A DNA stretch of 7,258 nt from Desulfobulbaceae bacterium (GTDB lineage: Bacteria > Desulfobacterota > Desulfobulbia > Desulfobulbales > Desulfobulbaceae). Made by a program: the position numbers and the translations under genes. The DNA is taken from contig DRLX01000413.1 in assembly GCA_011322715.1 (NCBI GenBank), positions 1 to 7,258 of the forward strand. Reading direction: 5' to 3'. The number at the start of each line of letters is the position of its first letter. Positions within the stretch are counted from its first letter, which is position 1. Under the pieces are notes generated by a model. The model saw only the letters and a program-made list of their open reading frames with translations. It was not told the DNA's origin and made no database searches. Positions 1 to 5,948 of the stretch are shown here, one piece after another.

Positions 1-228
1 GCCCTGGCCGCCGATGTTGTTTCTTCCGGTTCCATGGTGGTCAGGGCCATCGAAGAGGTCATGCAGTTCGGGGCCGTGGTGGTGAAAATCGTTATCCTCA
101 TTGACAGCATGGAAGATGGTGGTATTAAACGAATAGAACAGTTTTTACAGACCAATATGCTTGACATACCTGTAAGGGTTATCTTTACTCGCAAGCAGCT
201 CATTCAACAGGAGATGTGCGATGGCTGA
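1..228 (+). CDS. Orotate phosphoribosyltransferase-like protein, C-terminal part (5' end outside window)
   Basis: The reading frame is open from base 1 and ends with TGA at 226-228, so only the last 75 residues are seen. The segment begins with ADVVSSGSMVVRAIEEV, which matches the PRPP-binding loop of type I phosphoribosyltransferases (normally acidic-D-V-V-T-S/T-G-x-S/T, then a helix). It is followed by a hydrophobic strand and an ILIDSMEDGG stretch resembling the LDREQGG region of orotate phosphoribosyltransferases. PyrE makes orotidine 5'-phosphate from orotate and PRPP in cytosolic pyrimidine synthesis. The catalytic lysine region and N-terminus lie upstream, so PyrE rather than another PRTase is probable but not proven. 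The usual aspartate pair of the loop is reduced to AD here. The stop codon overlaps the fumarase start by 8 nt, suggesting co-transcription and translational coupling. An internal ATG at 34 is not the real start. Confidence 0.65.
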   Translation, partial: ALAADVVSSGSMVVRAIEEVMQFGAVVVKIVILIDSMEDGGIKRIEQFLQTNMLDIPVRVIFTRKQLIQQEMCDG

Positions 229-1849
229 GACAATGGAATTTATCTATCAGAATCCCTTTCCTCTGGATCACGATTCAACAGAGTACCGGTTCATCGAAGG
301 ATCGGAGCAATATATTACGGTGAAAAAATTCCGGGACCGGGAATTTCTGGTTGTCCGGCCGGAAGGTCTACGGGAAATAGCACGCCTTGGTATGCATGAG
401 GTCAACTTTTTCCTGCGCCGGGAGCATAATGAATCCGTAGCAAAGATCCTTCAAGATCCACTGGCCTCCGCCAATGATCGTGAGGTGGCCCTGGCCATGC
501 TCAGGAATGCGGAAATATCATCTCAGGAAATACTGCCCGTCTGTCAGGACACGGGAACGGCCATTGTTATGGGCAAGAAAGGGCAACAGGTCTGGACCGA
601 TTGCAATGATGCTGAAGAATTATCCGCCGGTATATTTGCCACCTATACCGGCGAGTATCTGCGCTATTCACAAAACGCGCCGCTGACCATGTATGACGAG
701 GTCAACACGGGCACCAACCTGCCCGCCCAGATAGACATTTATGCCACCAGCGGCATGGAGTATCGTTTTCTCTTTGTCGCCAAGGGCGGAGGCAGCGCCA
801 ATAAGAGCTACCTATACCAGGAGACCAAGGCCCTGCTCAATCCCGATGCCCTGAAAAACTATCTTGTCGACAAGATGAAAACCCTGGGCACGGCCGCCTG
901 CCCGCCCTACCACCTGGCCTTTGTCATCGGCGGCACCAGTGCTGAGGCGACCCTGAAGATGGTCAAACTGGTCTCCACCCATTACTATGACGACCTGCCC
1001 ACATCCGGCAATAAATACGGTCGTGCCTTTCGGGACATCGAACTTGAACAGGAGCTGCTGGCCGCCTCACGCGAACTCGGTATCGGCGCCCAGTTCGGGG
1101 GCAGATATTTTGCCCATGACGTGCGCGTGGTCCGCCTGCCCCGGCACGGAGCGTCATGCCCTATCGGCATGGGTGTTTCCTGCTCGGCCGACCGCAACCT
1201 GAAGGCAAAAATTACCAAAGAGGGCTTCTGGCTTGAACAACTGGACCATAATCCCGGCCGCCTTATTCCTGAGGAATGCAGGACAAAAACAAATAACAAG
1301 GCAGTGGCCGTTGACCTGAACCAGCCCATGCCGCAAATCCTGGCCGAGTTGACACAGCACCCGGTTGCCACCCAGATCCTGCTCAGCGGCACCATCATCG
1401 TCGGCCGCGACATTGCCCATGCCAAGTGGAAGGAACTGCTGGATGCAGGCAAACCCCTGCCCGAGTACCTATGCAATCACCCGGTCTACTATGCAGGCCC
1501 GGCCAAAACCCCACCCGGCATGCCGTCGGGATCATTCGGTCCCACAACCGCCGGCCGCATGGATCCGTATGTGCCGCTGTTCCAGAAATTGGGCGGCTCC
1601 ATGATCATGATCGCCAAGGGCAATCGCTCTCAGGTCGTCACCGATTCCTGCAAAGAGTATGGTGGGTTCTACCTTGGCTCAATCGGTGGTCCGGCTGCGC
1701 TTCTGGCGGCAAAGAACATTACTTCCGTCGAATGCCTTGATTTTGCGGAACTGGGCATGGAAGCCGTATGGAAAATAAAGGTCAAGAATTTTCCGGCCTT
1801 TATCCTGGTCGATGACAAGGGCAATGATTTTTTTAAAAATCTCATGTAA
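221..1849 (+). CDS. fumA: Class I fumarate hydratase (FumA/FumB type, [4Fe-4S])
   Basis: The 542-residue product is full length for the single-chain, oxygen-sensitive class I fumarases (E. coli FumA has 548). It interconverts fumarate and L-malate in the cytosol. The N-terminal alpha domain (about 1-330) carries the three expected cluster cysteines: C108 in PVCQDTGTA, C227 in TAACPPYH and C321 in GVSCSADRN. Their spacing equals that of E. coli C105, C224 and C318. The C-terminal beta domain (about 380-542) contains NHPVYYAGPAKTP and SGSFGPTTAGRMD (436-448), the hallmark of the Fe-S hydro-lyase beta subunit. ATG 221 is chosen because AGGAG at 209-213 sits 7 nt upstream, inside the preceding gene. 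No damage is seen. L(+)-tartrate dehydratase shares the fold, but it is normally two chains, and this length and motif set favour fumarase. Confidence 0.95.
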   Translation: MAETMEFIYQNPFPLDHDSTEYRFIEGSEQYITVKKFRDREFLVVRPEGLREIARLGMHEVNFFLRREHNESVAKILQDPLASANDREVALAMLRNAEISSQEILPVCQDTGTAIVMGKKGQQVWTDCNDAEELSAGIFATYTGEYLRYSQNAPLTMYDEVNTGTNLPAQIDIYATSGMEYRFLFVAKGGGSANKSYLYQETKALLNPDALKNYLVDKMKTLGTAACPPYHLAFVIGGTSAEATLKMVKLVSTHYYDDLPTSGNKYGRAFRDIELEQELLAASRELGIGAQFGGRYFAHDVRVVRLPRHGASCPIGMGVSCSADRNLKAKITKEGFWLEQLDHNPGRLIPEECRTKTNNKAVAVDLNQPMPQILAELTQHPVATQILLSGTIIVGRDIAHAKWKELLDAGKPLPEYLCNHPVYYAGPAKTPPGMPSGSFGPTTAGRMDPYVPLFQKLGGSMIMIAKGNRSQVVTDSCKEYGGFYLGSIGGPAALLAAKNITSVECLDFAELGMEAVWKIKVKNFPAFILVDDKGNDFFKNLM

Positions 1850-1850
1850 G

Positions 1851-2023
1851 ATGAACTCGTAAAAAATCCAAATTTTTTCAAAGATGGCTAAGTAAAAACA
1901 TAGATATACAGGTAAGCGCAGACTCCGAGGAGTAGTGTTCCGGAGCGGATCTCAACTATACAGGTAGTATGTTGTGAATCGCCCAGGGACCGACGCAGTA
2001 GATCGAAGTTTTTACGACGCCAT
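1851..2023. mobile_element. MITE-like non-coding element or remnant with imperfect terminal inverted repeats
   Basis: The 189-nt gap after the fumarase holds no supported gene. Its left edge reads ATGAACTCGTAAAAA (1851-1865). Its right edge (2009-2023) is the imperfect reverse complement, reading ATGGCGTCGTAAAAA on the other strand: 12 of 15 positions match, with the inner TCGTAAAAA perfect. A direct repeat, TATACAGGTA, occurs at 1905-1914 and 1957-1966, and CTCCG/CGGAG arms lie at 1923-1927 and 1941-1945. No transposase is present, so any movement would need help in trans. I recall similar ends (ACTCGTAAAAAGTC type) from intergenic repeats in deltaproteobacteria, but no genome comparison was made. 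No clear target-site duplication is visible. Confidence 0.45.
1908..1923 (+). repeat. 16-nt repeat, left copy (inverted partner at 6776-6791)
   Basis: The sequence ACAGGTAAGCGCAGAC occurs here and, as an exact reverse complement, at 6776-6791. The flanks do not match beyond the 16 nt. The two copies lie in the non-coding gaps either side of the kinase-regulator-YfdX-HdeD block. This copy lies inside the MITE-like element. Confidence 0.8.
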
Positions 2024-2038
2024 TATGTAACACCCCTT

Positions 2039-3370
2039 ATGGCCGCTGCAATTCGATCCAGACTACCTGTTGTTCGTATTTTTCTCCTCCCCTATCTGGT
2101 GGTGTTGCTGCTGTTTGTCACCGTTACCGGAGCGGGATCGGCCTGGCTCTATTACCAGGCCAGGCAGGCGCAGTCCGAACTCCTGATCCATGGTCTGCTG
2201 CAGACCGTAACTCCGGTCCTTGAACATCTTTCCCACTCCGATCTCTCGGCTGAGATCGACACCAAATCATCCTGGCTGCAAAAGACATTAAATACCGTCT
2301 TTTCAAAAATCCCCGAACTTGAACACGTCAACGTGGAAACATCCAGCGGTGGATTTCATAAATACCATGGCACCGGCAACCACATAATAACCCGAAAAAC
2401 AACAACCCGACAGAACCGGCAGGGACAGGACCTCCGTAGTTCCACCGCACCGAGACGACTTTACTCCGAATCAAAACCACTGTTGCGCATCGAATTCATA
2501 ACCAAAGATACCACAAACTCCCCCGTCCATATCATCTTCGGATTTAACCGTGCCACCCTGCAAGATGCCGTTGGCCGGGCTATGATGATTCTGCGCCGGG
2601 CCATCCTGCTCTTTTTCATCCTTGGGGTCACCTGCCTCTTGATCGCTCTTGGCATAACCATCTGGGCGGCGAAAAAAACACGCTGGCTGGAGGCGCGAAT
2701 GCAAAAGCTCTACCAGAGGGCCGAAACCGCCGAACTCATGTCCGGCCTGGTCCATGACCTGCGCAATCCCCTGGCCAGTTTCAGGGCCAACCTCTCCTCA
2801 TTGCGCATCCTGCCCGAAGAATCGGAAGACATTATTGAAGAAATGGACCAGGACCTGGTACGACTGGATGATAAACTCTCTTCCATGCTCAACCTGACAA
2901 AAAAACACGACGAGAAGGTCAAGGAAGTAGATGCGGAGCGGCTGCTGCAGGAGATTGATCGATTAAGTGCGCCGTTTCTCTTGAAACGAAACCTGAGTCT
3001 GCAATGCAGTTCCGTTGTCCGGGGACCTGTTCTGGTCATGGAAAATACCATCCGTGACGCCCTGCTCAACCTGGTTATCAATGCGGCGGAAAGCGGGCAA
3101 CAGGGAGGGGTGATCGAATGCGAAATCCGAGCTGAGGATGCAAAAGTTGTGATTACTGTCCGGGACAGGGGTAATGGTATTCCGGAAGAAACCAATATCT
3201 TTGCCCCCTTTGTCACCACCAAGGAGGATGGACACGGCCTGGGGCTGTCCATCAGCCGCCGGACCGTTGAAGCCCATGGCGGTAGTATCCGGGCGCATAA
3301 CAGGTCAGGCGGCGGCACGATTTTCACCATTGTCCTCCCGCAGCCTCCGAAGATGGAAGCGGAACGATGA
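2039..3370 (+). CDS. Membrane sensor histidine kinase with a periplasmic sensor region
   Basis: The 443-residue protein has two membrane segments, about 14-39 and 188-211, enclosing a periplasmic region of roughly 148 residues that I cannot assign to a known sensor fold. That region includes a basic Thr/Arg-rich stretch around 117-140. The cytoplasmic part starts with a short coiled linker and no evident HAMP domain. The dimerisation/phosphoacceptor motif follows: SGLVHDLRNPLAS, with H239 the predicted phosphorylation site. The HATPase domain shows N344/N348 (N box), D376-G380 (DRGNGIP, G1), FAPFVTTK at 388-395 (F box) and GHGLGLS at 398-404 (G2), so it should be active. ATG 2039 is the only usable in-frame start before the first membrane segment, yet no good Shine-Dalgarno precedes it. 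The stop overlaps the next start as ATGA, so the regulator downstream is its probable partner. Confidence 0.9.
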   Translation: MAAAIRSRLPVVRIFLLPYLVVLLLFVTVTGAGSAWLYYQARQAQSELLIHGLLQTVTPVLEHLSHSDLSAEIDTKSSWLQKTLNTVFSKIPELEHVNVETSSGGFHKYHGTGNHIITRKTTTRQNRQGQDLRSSTAPRRLYSESKPLLRIEFITKDTTNSPVHIIFGFNRATLQDAVGRAMMILRRAILLFFILGVTCLLIALGITIWAAKKTRWLEARMQKLYQRAETAELMSGLVHDLRNPLASFRANLSSLRILPEESEDIIEEMDQDLVRLDDKLSSMLNLTKKHDEKVKEVDAERLLQEIDRLSAPFLLKRNLSLQCSSVVRGPVLVMENTIRDALLNLVINAAESGQQGGVIECEIRAEDAKVVITVRDRGNGIPEETNIFAPFVTTKEDGHGLGLSISRRTVEAHGGSIRAHNRSGGGTIFTIVLPQPPKMEAER

Positions 3371-4737
3371 AGAAGCCGGACAACCTCCCAGAGCTTGACG
3401 GAATGCATATTCTGGTCCTTGACGATGACCCGGCAATTCAACGCAGTCTGGCCCGGGTGTTGCGAGGCATGGGCGGCAAGGTGGTTACCGCCGGCGGCCT
3501 GCGGGAGGCCGGCCTGCTGCTCGAGACCGCACCTGTTGATGTGGTGCTGGCCGATCTCAAGCTGAAAAAGGGCACCGGCCTTGATCTCCTGCCCGAGTTC
3601 CAGAAACGGTATCCCGATGGTCTGTTTTATCTCATCACCGGCCATGGCTCCGTGGACAGTGCGGTCAGCGCCATAAAACACGGGGTCCGTGACTATCTGC
3701 AAAAACCGGTTGACCCGATCGCCCTGGCCCGAAGGCTGCAGCGCGATATCGCCGCCCGCGCCCCTTCCTGCCTGGAAAACAAACTGGAACCCTATCTGCT
3801 CTTCCAGGACCCGGTCATGGGCGAGGCGCTGGCCGATATACCCAGGTTTGCGGCCCTGGACGAACCGGTCCTTATTGGCGGTGAAACCGGAACAGGCAAG
3901 GAACTGGCGGCCATGGCAATCCATCGGATAAGCCCGAGAAGTGCGGGCCCCTTTGTGGCGGTCAACTGTGGCGCCATTCCGGAATCCATGCTGGAAAGTG
4001 AGCTCTTCGGCCATGAACGCGGCGCCTTTACCGGTGCCTCAGGCCTGCATCACGGCCGCTTTGAGCAGGCCTCCGGCGGCACCTTGTTTTTGGATGAAAT
4101 CGGTGAAATGCCGCTCCAGTTCCAAGTTCGCCTGTTGCGGGTGCTGGAAGAGCGTACAATCCAACGCATCGGCGGAGAAAAACCCCTGCCCATTGATGTC
4201 CGCATTGTGGCCGCCACCCACCGCGACCTGCACGAAGATGTGAAAGCCGGACTCTTTCGCCGGGACCTCTTCTATCGGCTGGATGTCCTCCAGGTGCAAC
4301 TGCCGCCGCTTCGAAAGCGAAAACAGGACATTATCCTCCTTGCCAACCATTTCCTCCGGCGTACTCTGGAAGAAATGGGCCGGCAGAGCCACCCGCCTCT
4401 CTTTACCAGACAGGCGCAATCCCTGCTGTCATCCTATTCCTGGCCCGGCAATATCCGTGAACTCCGCAACCACATGACCAGACTGGCCGTCCGTCTTCCC
4501 GACGATATGCAGGAGATCTCGGCCGACTTTCTCGCCACCGCCTTACCGGCCATTGAGGCCCGCCCGGACTGCCCCGACGAGGAGACTATCTGCATACCCG
4601 CCGATGCCTCTCTGGCCGAAGCGGAAAAAATACTCATTGATGCGGCCCTTAAACGGACGAATTTCAATCGAAAAAAAGCCGCCGCCCTTCTTAGCATCGG
4701 CGAACGTACCCTGCGCCGAAAACTCAACGACAAATAG
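3367..4737 (+). CDS. Sigma-54-dependent response regulator, NtrC family (receiver, AAA+, Fis-type HTH)
   Basis: All three domains of the 456-residue activator are intact. The receiver (about 13-125) has D19-D21, phosphoacceptor D63 in LADLK, T91 in LITGHG and K113 in LQKP. The AAA+ domain (about 145-375) has Walker A GETGTGKE (172-179) and the sigma-54-contacting GAFTGA loop (219-224). It also has Walker B GGTLFLDEIGE (237-247, with D243 and E244), arginine-finger-region RRDLFYRLD and the closing SWPGNIRELRN. The Fis-type helix-turn-helix spans about 415-455 (NFNRKKAAALLSIGERTLRRKL). It should be phosphorylated by the kinase it overlaps, oligomerise on enhancer DNA and drive sigma-54 open-complex formation. 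The nearest target is the sigma-54 promoter starting 114 nt after its stop. Its ligand or signal cannot be read from the sequence, and it is not a recognisable named orthologue. Confidence 0.95.
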   Translation: MKKPDNLPELDGMHILVLDDDPAIQRSLARVLRGMGGKVVTAGGLREAGLLLETAPVDVVLADLKLKKGTGLDLLPEFQKRYPDGLFYLITGHGSVDSAVSAIKHGVRDYLQKPVDPIALARRLQRDIAARAPSCLENKLEPYLLFQDPVMGEALADIPRFAALDEPVLIGGETGTGKELAAMAIHRISPRSAGPFVAVNCGAIPESMLESELFGHERGAFTGASGLHHGRFEQASGGTLFLDEIGEMPLQFQVRLLRVLEERTIQRIGGEKPLPIDVRIVAATHRDLHEDVKAGLFRRDLFYRLDVLQVQLPPLRKRKQDIILLANHFLRRTLEEMGRQSHPPLFTRQAQSLLSSYSWPGNIRELRNHMTRLAVRLPDDMQEISADFLATALPAIEARPDCPDEETICIPADASLAEAEKILIDAALKRTNFNRKKAAALLSIGERTLRRKLNDK

Positions 4738-4739
4738 CC

Positions 4740-4754
4740 CGGCCCTTTTGGCCG
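4740..4754. promoter_or_regulatory. Candidate enhancer (activator-binding) site 1
   Basis: CGGCCCTTTTGGCCG is a dyad with 5-bp arms around a 5-nt centre. A second dyad with the same arms lies exactly 32 bp downstream. It begins 2 nt after the regulator stop codon and is centred near -130 relative to the predicted start of transcription (about 4877). The following CCTTCCA resembles CTTTCCA after site 2. It could form a small RNA hairpin, but no T-run follows, so a terminator is less likely. Confidence 0.5.
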
Positions 4755-4771
4755 CCTTCCAATCACCATTA

Positions 4772-4786
4772 CGGCCAAATTGGCCG
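4772..4786. promoter_or_regulatory. Candidate enhancer (activator-binding) site 2
   Basis: CGGCCAAATTGGCCG is a perfect palindrome (7-bp arms around one base), centred near -98 from the predicted transcription start. With its right flank it matches site 1 at 18 of 22 positions. The 32-bp spacing is about three helical turns, placing both sites on the same DNA face, as is usual for NtrC-family enhancers. Confidence 0.55.
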
Positions 4787-4819
4787 CTTTCCAGCTCTCC
4801 CAAGCCTCTCCACACCAGC

Positions 4820-4832
4820 CATCATATTGATA
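4820..4832 (-). promoter_or_regulatory. Possible IHF-binding site
   Basis: The minus strand reads TATCAATATGATG, matching 8 of 9 defined positions of the enterobacterial IHF consensus WATCAANNNNTTR. It lies at about -57 to -45, between the candidate enhancers and the -24/-12 promoter, where IHF commonly bends DNA in sigma-54 promoters. A short degenerate consensus can match by chance in AT-rich DNA. Confidence 0.35.
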
Positions 4833-4850
4833 ATACTCCTGTTTAGTATT

Positions 4851-4866
4851 TGGCATGCCTGTTGCT
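4851..4866 (+). promoter_or_regulatory. Sigma-54 (RpoN) -24/-12 promoter
   Basis: TGGCATGCCTGTTGCT matches the TGGCAC-N5-TTGCA/T consensus with one change (T for C at the end of TGGCAC). The invariant GG (4852-4853) and GC (4864-4865) are exactly 10 nt apart. Taking the GC as -13/-12 puts transcription start near 4877 and gives a 5' leader of about 53 nt. The AATACT/AGTATT dyad at 4832-4837 and 4845-4850 abuts it upstream. A sigma-54 activator is encoded immediately upstream. Confidence 0.85.
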
Positions 4867-4917
4867 ATTCCCACGATATACAAGTTATTTTTTCCAAAAC
4901 CCAACCAAACCCTACAC

Positions 4918-4923
4918 AGGAGG
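4918..4923 (+). promoter_or_regulatory. Shine-Dalgarno site of the YfdX gene
   Basis: AGGAGG lies 6 nt before ATG 4930. It fixes that start over the longer frame that could begin at 4855, which would overlap the sigma-54 promoter. Confidence 0.85.
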
Positions 4924-4929
4924 TGTGCA

Positions 4930-5868
4930 ATGAAAAAACAAAAAAAATTTCGTCAAACCATGGTTTGTCTGCTGGCGGCCGGGGCCATGCTGTTTACTAC
5001 CACGGCAATGGCGCAAACCGGTACAAACAAAACTCAGGCTGCAGGAACGGCCAAAGTTTCCAAAGAGGTAAAGAGTAAAACCCGTGAGGCGGCGACAAAG
5101 AAGAGGGCCACGGTTATCAAAGAGGCTGTCACCGCCCTTACCCAGACCAAAAAGGCAATTGAAGCCCTTGACAAGAAAGACAAACAAAAGGCGCTTGATG
5201 CCTTGGCTGTAGTATCGGGCAAGCTGGACATCGTTATTGCCCGGGAACCTGATATGGCCAATGCTCCCATTGACGTACGAATTGAGACCTATGATCTCAT
5301 CAGTTCGGTGGACACCATCAAAAAAGCCGTGAAAACCTCGAAAAAACTCCTCGACGACGGAGAAGTCCAACAGGCCCGAGAGATCCTTATGGGCCTGACC
5401 TCCGAAATCGATGTCATCGTTACCTCTCTTCCCTTGGCCAGCTACTCCAACGGTATCAAGGCCGTTGCTAAGCTGGTCGATGAGGAAAAATACCAGGAGG
5501 CCAAAGCAAGCCTGTATGATCTGCTGTCAACGCTGGTCATCACCAAAAACGTGATCCCTCTGCCCATTCTGAGGGCTGAAGAGATGCTCAAGAAAGCGGA
5601 AACACTTGCCGCACAGAAAAATCGGACCAAAGAGCAGAATAAAGAACTGGCAAGTCTGCTCTCCGATACCAAAACCCAGCTCGAAATGGCTGAAGCGCTT
5701 GGTTACGGCACTAAGAAGGATTACAAAACATTTTACAAACAGCTCAAGGAAATCGAGAAAAAAACCGAAGGCGGCAAGTTCGGCAAGGGTTTTACTGAGA
5801 AGCTGAAAAACTCTTTGAAAAAATTCAAGGAGAAAATTTTCAACATCGTGGAAAAAGAACATATCTAA
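4930..5868 (+). CDS. yfdX: YfdX-family secreted protein with a C-terminal lysine-rich extension
   Basis: The 312-residue product starts with a Sec signal peptide (MKKQKKF, hydrophobic core 11-25, likely cleavage after AMA at 28), so it should act in the periplasm. A basic linker (about 29-60) leads to a helical YfdX domain, about 60-275. Recognisable YfdX signatures are ALAVVSGKLDIVIAREP (91-107), PIDVRIETYDL (113-123), QQAREILMGLTSEIDV (147-162), SLPLASYSNGI (166-176), TLVITKNVIPLPILRAE (201-217) and LEMAEALGYGTKKDYK (251-266). The E. coli protein is about 211 residues. Part of the extra length is a C-terminal tail after about 275, rich in Lys, Phe and Gly and likely amphipathic. E. coli YfdX is an acid-response protein under EvgA control, reported to be chaperone-like. 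Here the gene sits behind a sigma-54 promoter and ahead of an HdeD-type gene. The family call is firm; the molecular role in this organism is inferred. Confidence 0.9.
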   Translation: MKKQKKFRQTMVCLLAAGAMLFTTTAMAQTGTNKTQAAGTAKVSKEVKSKTREAATKKRATVIKEAVTALTQTKKAIEALDKKDKQKALDALAVVSGKLDIVIAREPDMANAPIDVRIETYDLISSVDTIKKAVKTSKKLLDDGEVQQAREILMGLTSEIDVIVTSLPLASYSNGIKAVAKLVDEEKYQEAKASLYDLLSTLVITKNVIPLPILRAEEMLKKAETLAAQKNRTKEQNKELASLLSDTKTQLEMAEALGYGTKKDYKTFYKQLKEIEKKTEGGKFGKGFTEKLKNSLKKFKEKIFNIVEKEHI

Positions 5869-5885
5869 CCAATACCGGACAATAA

Positions 5886-5925
5886 TCGGAACAGGCATGA
5901 CCCGACACCGTTGTGCCTGTTCCGA
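5886..5925 (+). promoter_or_regulatory. Long intercistronic RNA hairpin between yfdX and hdeD
   Basis: TCGGAACAGGCA (5886-5897) and TGCCTGTTCCGA (5914-5925) are perfect 12-bp arms. Two G-U and two Watson-Crick pairs can extend the stem to 16 bp around an 8-nt loop (5902-5909). No T-run follows, so it is not a standard intrinsic terminator. It begins 17 nt after the yfdX stop and ends 10 nt before the next Shine-Dalgarno, which fits 3'-end protection of the yfdX message or unequal expression of the two genes. Confidence 0.75.
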
Positions 5926-5935
5926 CCCGGAATAT

Positions 5936-5941
5936 GGAGGA
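5936..5941 (+). promoter_or_regulatory. Shine-Dalgarno site of the hdeD-like gene
   Basis: GGAGGA ends 7 nt before ATG 5949. It rules out the in-frame GTG at 5913, which is buried in the hairpin stem region, and ATG 5934, which overlaps this site. Confidence 0.8.
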
Positions 5942-5948
5942 GAATCAC

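Noticed and set aside
1861..1878. A/T inverted repeat (AAAAAAT/ATTTTTT) as the fumarase terminator
   Set aside because: The 7-bp stem has no G-C pair and is too weak for an intrinsic terminator. It belongs to the edge of the MITE-like element.
1962..1977. AGGTAGTATGTTGTGA as a sigma-54 promoter for the kinase
   Set aside because: The GG-to-downstream spacing is wrong and the GC of the -12 element is absent.
2710..4014. Long antisense open frame (434 codons) across the kinase-regulator junction
   Set aside because: It runs opposite two genes with complete, well-ordered kinase and AAA+ motifs. Its translation shows no domain, and the length is explained by codon bias on the sense strand.
4740..4793. 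The two GGCC dyads as intrinsic terminators of the regulator gene
   Set aside because: Neither is followed by a T-run (CCTTCC and CTTTCC only), and the two-copy arrangement with 32-bp phasing fits binding sites better. A weak terminator role is not excluded.
4855..4929. N-terminal extension of the YfdX frame from 4855
   Set aside because: It overlaps the sigma-54 promoter and predicted start of transcription, has no Shine-Dalgarno, and would bury the signal peptide. ATG 4930 has AGGAGG 6 nt upstream.
5913..5948. GTG 5913 or ATG 5934 as the start of the HdeD-like protein
   Set aside because: The GTG lies at the hairpin and has no ribosome site; ATG 5934 overlaps the GGAGGA that serves ATG 5949.
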